From Chroococcidiopsidaceae cyanobacterium CP_BM_RX_35 (GTDB lineage: Bacteria > Cyanobacteriota > Cyanobacteriia > Cyanobacteriales > Chroococcidiopsidaceae): a stretch of 8,121 nucleotides of DNA. Location: contig JAFAVL010000539.1 in the NCBI GenBank assembly GCA_019242465.1, positions 1 through 8,121 of the forward strand, written 5' to 3'. The position numbers and the translations under genes are program-made. Shown here piece by piece: positions 5,219-8,121 of the stretch (position 1 is the stretch's first letter; each line of letters opens with the position of its first letter). The notes beneath the pieces are model-generated. The model did no database searches. It saw nothing but the letters and a program-made list of their open reading frames with translations, and was not told the origin of the DNA.

Positions 5219-8121
5219 TGACCCCGAAGAACATCAAGGCTAAGACAGCGCTTGAGTACTTCAAGAAAGGCTACTACGCGCAGGGCGAGTGGCTGGGTCA
5301 GGGTGCAGAAAAGCTGGAATTGAAGGGGGAGATTAAGAACCTCGAAGCCTACGAGAACGTTGTCAAAGGGTTTAGTCCTGACAAGAGCCAGCGGTTAAAT
5401 CAACGAGAGGTTGACGAAAATAAGCGCAAAGCCGCAGTTGATTGCACATTTAACGCTCCCAAAAGTCTGAGTATAACGGCTCTGATTGGAGATGACGAGC
5501 GCCTGCTGGAGGCGCACAATCAAGCCGTAGAAGAAGTTTTGCAAATCCTAGAGTCACGTTATGCCCAGACCCGAATTATGGTGGACGGCAAGACTCAAGA
5601 ACTCGTGAGAACAGGAAATTTGATCATTGCCAAACACGACCATATTGAAACCAGGAAGTTAGATCCTCACGCCCACAGTCATTGCTTGGTGATGAACGCC
5701 ACTCAAGCAGCGAATGAGGAGTGGTACAGCCATTTGAATGATGCCATCTTTAGCAACCAAAAGCTGTTGGGGATGATGTACCAGCACCATTTGGCAGCAA
5801 AAGTGGAGAAGTTGGGGTACGAGATTGAGTGGAAGGACCACGGTCAATTTGACATCAAAGGTTACTCTGAGAAAGACTTAATGGACTTCTCGAAGCGACG
5901 GCAGCAGATTTTAGCCGTTGCCGGAGCAGACGCAAGTTGGGCACAGAGAGAAAGGGCTTGGAAGAAAACCCGCAGCAATAAAGAATATGTCCCGGAGGAC
6001 GAACTTAAAAGCAAGTGGAGGGAAGAAGCTAAGGCATTAGGAATTGAGTTCGTCAGACCTGGGGAGCCAAAACTAGGGTCAGAACCAGCACCTATTAGCC
6101 AAGAACTGTTCAACGATAGCATCAACCATTGCTCAGAGAAGCGAGTAGCTTTCAAGGCAGAGGATATTGAGAAATTTATCCTGAGCCACAGTTATCAGAC
6201 AGTCAATCTGCACAACCTTCAGTCATTAATTGACAGTAGCGATGAGTTAATTCGGTTGGAGTTTGATAATCAGCTCCTCTACACCACTCAAAAAGCAGTG
6301 CAGATGGAATTAGCAACCATTCGCCTGATGCAAGAGGGACAGAGAACGGTTGCCTCAATTACCCATCCCAAAGTTGTTGCACACTACCTAGAAGAGATTC
6401 GGCTCAAGCAAGAACAGAAGCTGAATCAAGGACAGCGGCAAGCGGTAATGATGACTTTGTCGACAACAGATCAGTTTGTTGCGTGGCAAGGGGTAGCAGG
6501 AGCTGGCAAAACCTTTGCGTTGGAACATTTAAAAGCACTGGCTGAGGCACAAGGATATATGGTCAAGGGGTTCGCTCCCAGTGCTAAAGCAGCGCGAGTC
6601 TTAGCCAAAGATATTAAGTCAGAGACTCAGACAGTTGCTCAATTATTATGTTCCAAGATGCCAGAGCTGGACCATCCCAAACAGATATGGGTGGTAGATG
6701 AAGCGGGACTCTTGAGTACTAAAGATGCTCAGGCTCTGCTACAACGCGCCAGAGCTGAACAAGTCAGGGTAATTCTGGTGGGAGATACCAAACAGCTATC
6801 AGCAGTAGAAGCTGGGAACCCGTTCAAGTCCTTGCAGCAACGGGGAATCAAGACAGCCTATCTAAACGAATCACAACGGCAGAAAGACCCTGACCTCAAA
6901 CTAGCAGTGGACTTACTAGCTGATGGTTGCATTGAAGATGGATTTAGGAAATTAGAAACAGACGGTCGCATTAGAACAGTAGATGCAACCGCCCTGACAA
7001 CTCACATAGTAAAAGCATATTTACAGCTTACACCAGAGGAACGCAGAGAAACTCTATTGCTGGCTGGCACTAATGAACAACGACGTACCATCACTGCTGT
7101 ACTACGCCAGGAGTTAAAAGCTGAGGGGAGCTTAGGAGAAGATGTCACACTTACTCAGCTCAAAGCCAAGGACTTATCCGACGTTGAGAAGCAGAATTAC
7201 CTGAGCCACTTTGCTGTGGGCGATGTGGTTATTCCTCTAAGAGACTACAAACGCAAAGGTCTGGTCAAGGGTGAGCAATATCAAATCGTGAGCAAGACCT
7301 CAGATAAATTACAACTGCAAGCCAGTGATGGGACGCAGCTAACAGTTGACCTGAATTTCAAAAAGGCAGTATTTGAACGCGAACAGATTCAAATTGCCGT
7401 GGGCGATCGCCTGATGTGGAAGAAGAACAACCGGGCATTAGAGCAGGTGAACGGAGAAGAGGTGCTTGTCAAAGCCATCGATGGCAACCAAGTAGAACTT
7501 GAACAGCAGGATGGGAAAACACGCTTAATTGACCTATCTATGCCGCATCACCTAGACCATGCACTGGTGAGGACGACCTATTCCTCTCAGGGAGAGACAG
7601 CGGATCGAGTGCTGATAGCGGCAGATGCAACCATTGGTCAGGAGAGCTTTTACGTAGCAGCTAGTCGTGCTAGACATGAACTCTGCTTCTTCACTCAAAA
7701 TCCCAAAGAGCTATTGAGGTGGGCATTGGAGTCGAGGGCGCAGGAAAATGCCTTGGACCTACTGCGTCAGCAGCTAGAGAAACAGATGCAACTGGAAGTG
7801 ACGGCTAGAGTTAGTCAGTCCTCTACCTCAATTGTTGTGGCTGAAAAACCGCAGCCACAACAGAATTCACCCGTTTCCGTTGCTAATAGTGCAGCTCAAT
7901 CAACAGTAGCACCACCGATTAAACGCACCGATAAAACCCCCGAACCAATTGTCATTGCTCCGGTTCAACGCCATGAGCAGCTACCACAACCACAACCAGT
8001 TCCCCATCATCACATTGCTCAGCCACCTATCAAGCACCCAAAAATCGCAGCCTTCTGGACTCCAGGCAACGCTGGGGAAGCCCCCATTCACATTGGACCG
8101 CAGCACTGGAAAGAACTAGTG
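5215..8121 (+). CDS. MobF-family conjugative relaxase-helicase (TrwC/TraI-like), partial at the right edge
   Basis: This enzyme nicks one plasmid strand at oriT, stays covalently bound through a tyrosine, and unwinds the DNA for transfer. The frame is open for 969 residues with no stop and continues beyond the window. N-terminal relaxase: candidate catalytic tyrosines Y15, Y20 and Y21 in EYFKKGYYAQGEW; DCTFNAPKSLS (76-86) matches the family D-x-TF-x-APKS motif; metal-binding triad H152, H154, H156 in DPHAHSH. A RecD-like SF1 helicase follows: Walker A GVAGAGKT (426-433), Walker B VVDEAGL (D495, E496), motif III VGDTKQL (522-528), YSSQGET (789-795) and YVAASRAR (813-820). From about 850 the protein turns into a Pro/Gln-rich, probably disordered linker. 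The start is ATG 5215, overlapping the preceding stop, with AAGG at 5201-5204; ATG 5218 is equally in frame. TrwC is 966 residues, so this one is longer. Confidence 0.93.
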   Translation, partial: MMTPKNIKAKTALEYFKKGYYAQGEWLGQGAEKLELKGEIKNLEAYENVVKGFSPDKSQRLNQREVDENKRKAAVDCTFNAPKSLSITALIGDDERLLEAHNQAVEEVLQILESRYAQTRIMVDGKTQELVRTGNLIIAKHDHIETRKLDPHAHSHCLVMNATQAANEEWYSHLNDAIFSNQKLLGMMYQHHLAAKVEKLGYEIEWKDHGQFDIKGYSEKDLMDFSKRRQQILAVAGADASWAQRERAWKKTRSNKEYVPEDELKSKWREEAKALGIEFVRPGEPKLGSEPAPISQELFNDSINHCSEKRVAFKAEDIEKFILSHSYQTVNLHNLQSLIDSSDELIRLEFDNQLLYTTQKAVQMELATIRLMQEGQRTVASITHPKVVAHYLEEIRLKQEQKLNQGQRQAVMMTLSTTDQFVAWQGVAGAGKTFALEHLKALAEAQGYMVKGFAPSAKAARVLAKDIKSETQTVAQLLCSKMPELDHPKQIWVVDEAGLLSTKDAQALLQRARAEQVRVILVGDTKQLSAVEAGNPFKSLQQRGIKTAYLNESQRQKDPDLKLAVDLLADGCIEDGFRKLETDGRIRTVDATALTTHIVKAYLQLTPEERRETLLLAGTNEQRRTITAVLRQELKAEGSLGEDVTLTQLKAKDLSDVEKQNYLSHFAVGDVVIPLRDYKRKGLVKGEQYQIVSKTSDKLQLQASDGTQLTVDLNFKKAVFEREQIQIAVGDRLMWKKNNRALEQVNGEEVLVKAIDGNQVELEQQDGKTRLIDLSMPHHLDHALVRTTYSSQGETADRVLIAADATIGQESFYVAASRARHELCFFTQNPKELLRWALESRAQENALDLLRQQLEKQMQLEVTARVSQSSTSIVVAEKPQPQQNSPVSVANSAAQSTVAPPIKRTDKTPEPIVIAPVQRHEQLPQPQPVPHHHIAQPPIKHPKIAAFWTPGNAGEAPIHIGPQHWKELV

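Noticed and set aside
5659..6155. Minus-strand open frames at 5659-5847 and 5862-6155
   Set aside because: They are antisense to the relaxase domain, which carries the HxHxH motif on the plus strand.

Overview
The window looks like part of a conjugative or mobilisable cyanobacterial plasmid, or a plasmid-derived region. The evidence is an actin-like ParM partition operon with a recognisable centromere, a MobF-type relaxase-helicase gene, and five copies of the cyanobacterial octamer GCGATCGC (HIP1) in 8.1 kb, where about 0.1 would be expected by chance. The species cannot be fixed from the sequence.

Layout. Bases 1-1135 (minus strand) hold an XPB-like superfamily 2 helicase. It runs off the left edge and carries one in-frame TAG at codon 31, at a place where the family is expected to have Trp. 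Bases 1265-4245 (minus) are a three-gene partition operon read right to left: parM (4245-3073), a ParR-like adaptor (3060-2581, TTG start), and a third gene (2544 to 1693 or 1265). The third gene consists of two overlapping frames. An in-phase G GGA AAG heptamer (1816-1810) followed six bases later by a potential 10-bp stem suggests a -1 programmed frameshift. That would yield a 283-residue soluble product and a 426-residue product with a C-terminal membrane segment; a plain indel is the alternative.

Bases 4246-4777 are a gene-free control region between two divergent operons. It holds two clusters of 11-bp direct repeats (4381-4435 and 4508-4573) flanking a candidate parM promoter, the same architecture as parC of plasmid R1, and then a perfect 9-bp hairpin (4576-4597). 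Bases 4826-5218 (plus) encode an unrecognised small protein whose stop overlaps the start of the relaxase gene (5215 to beyond 8121).

How it fits together: ParM filaments would push plasmid copies apart through the adaptor bound to the iterons, and the adaptor probably also represses the operon promoter lying between the iteron clusters. The divergent operon supplies the nickase-helicase for transfer. The third partition-operon gene has no assigned role. Its possible frameshift and membrane tail are the most novel features seen here.
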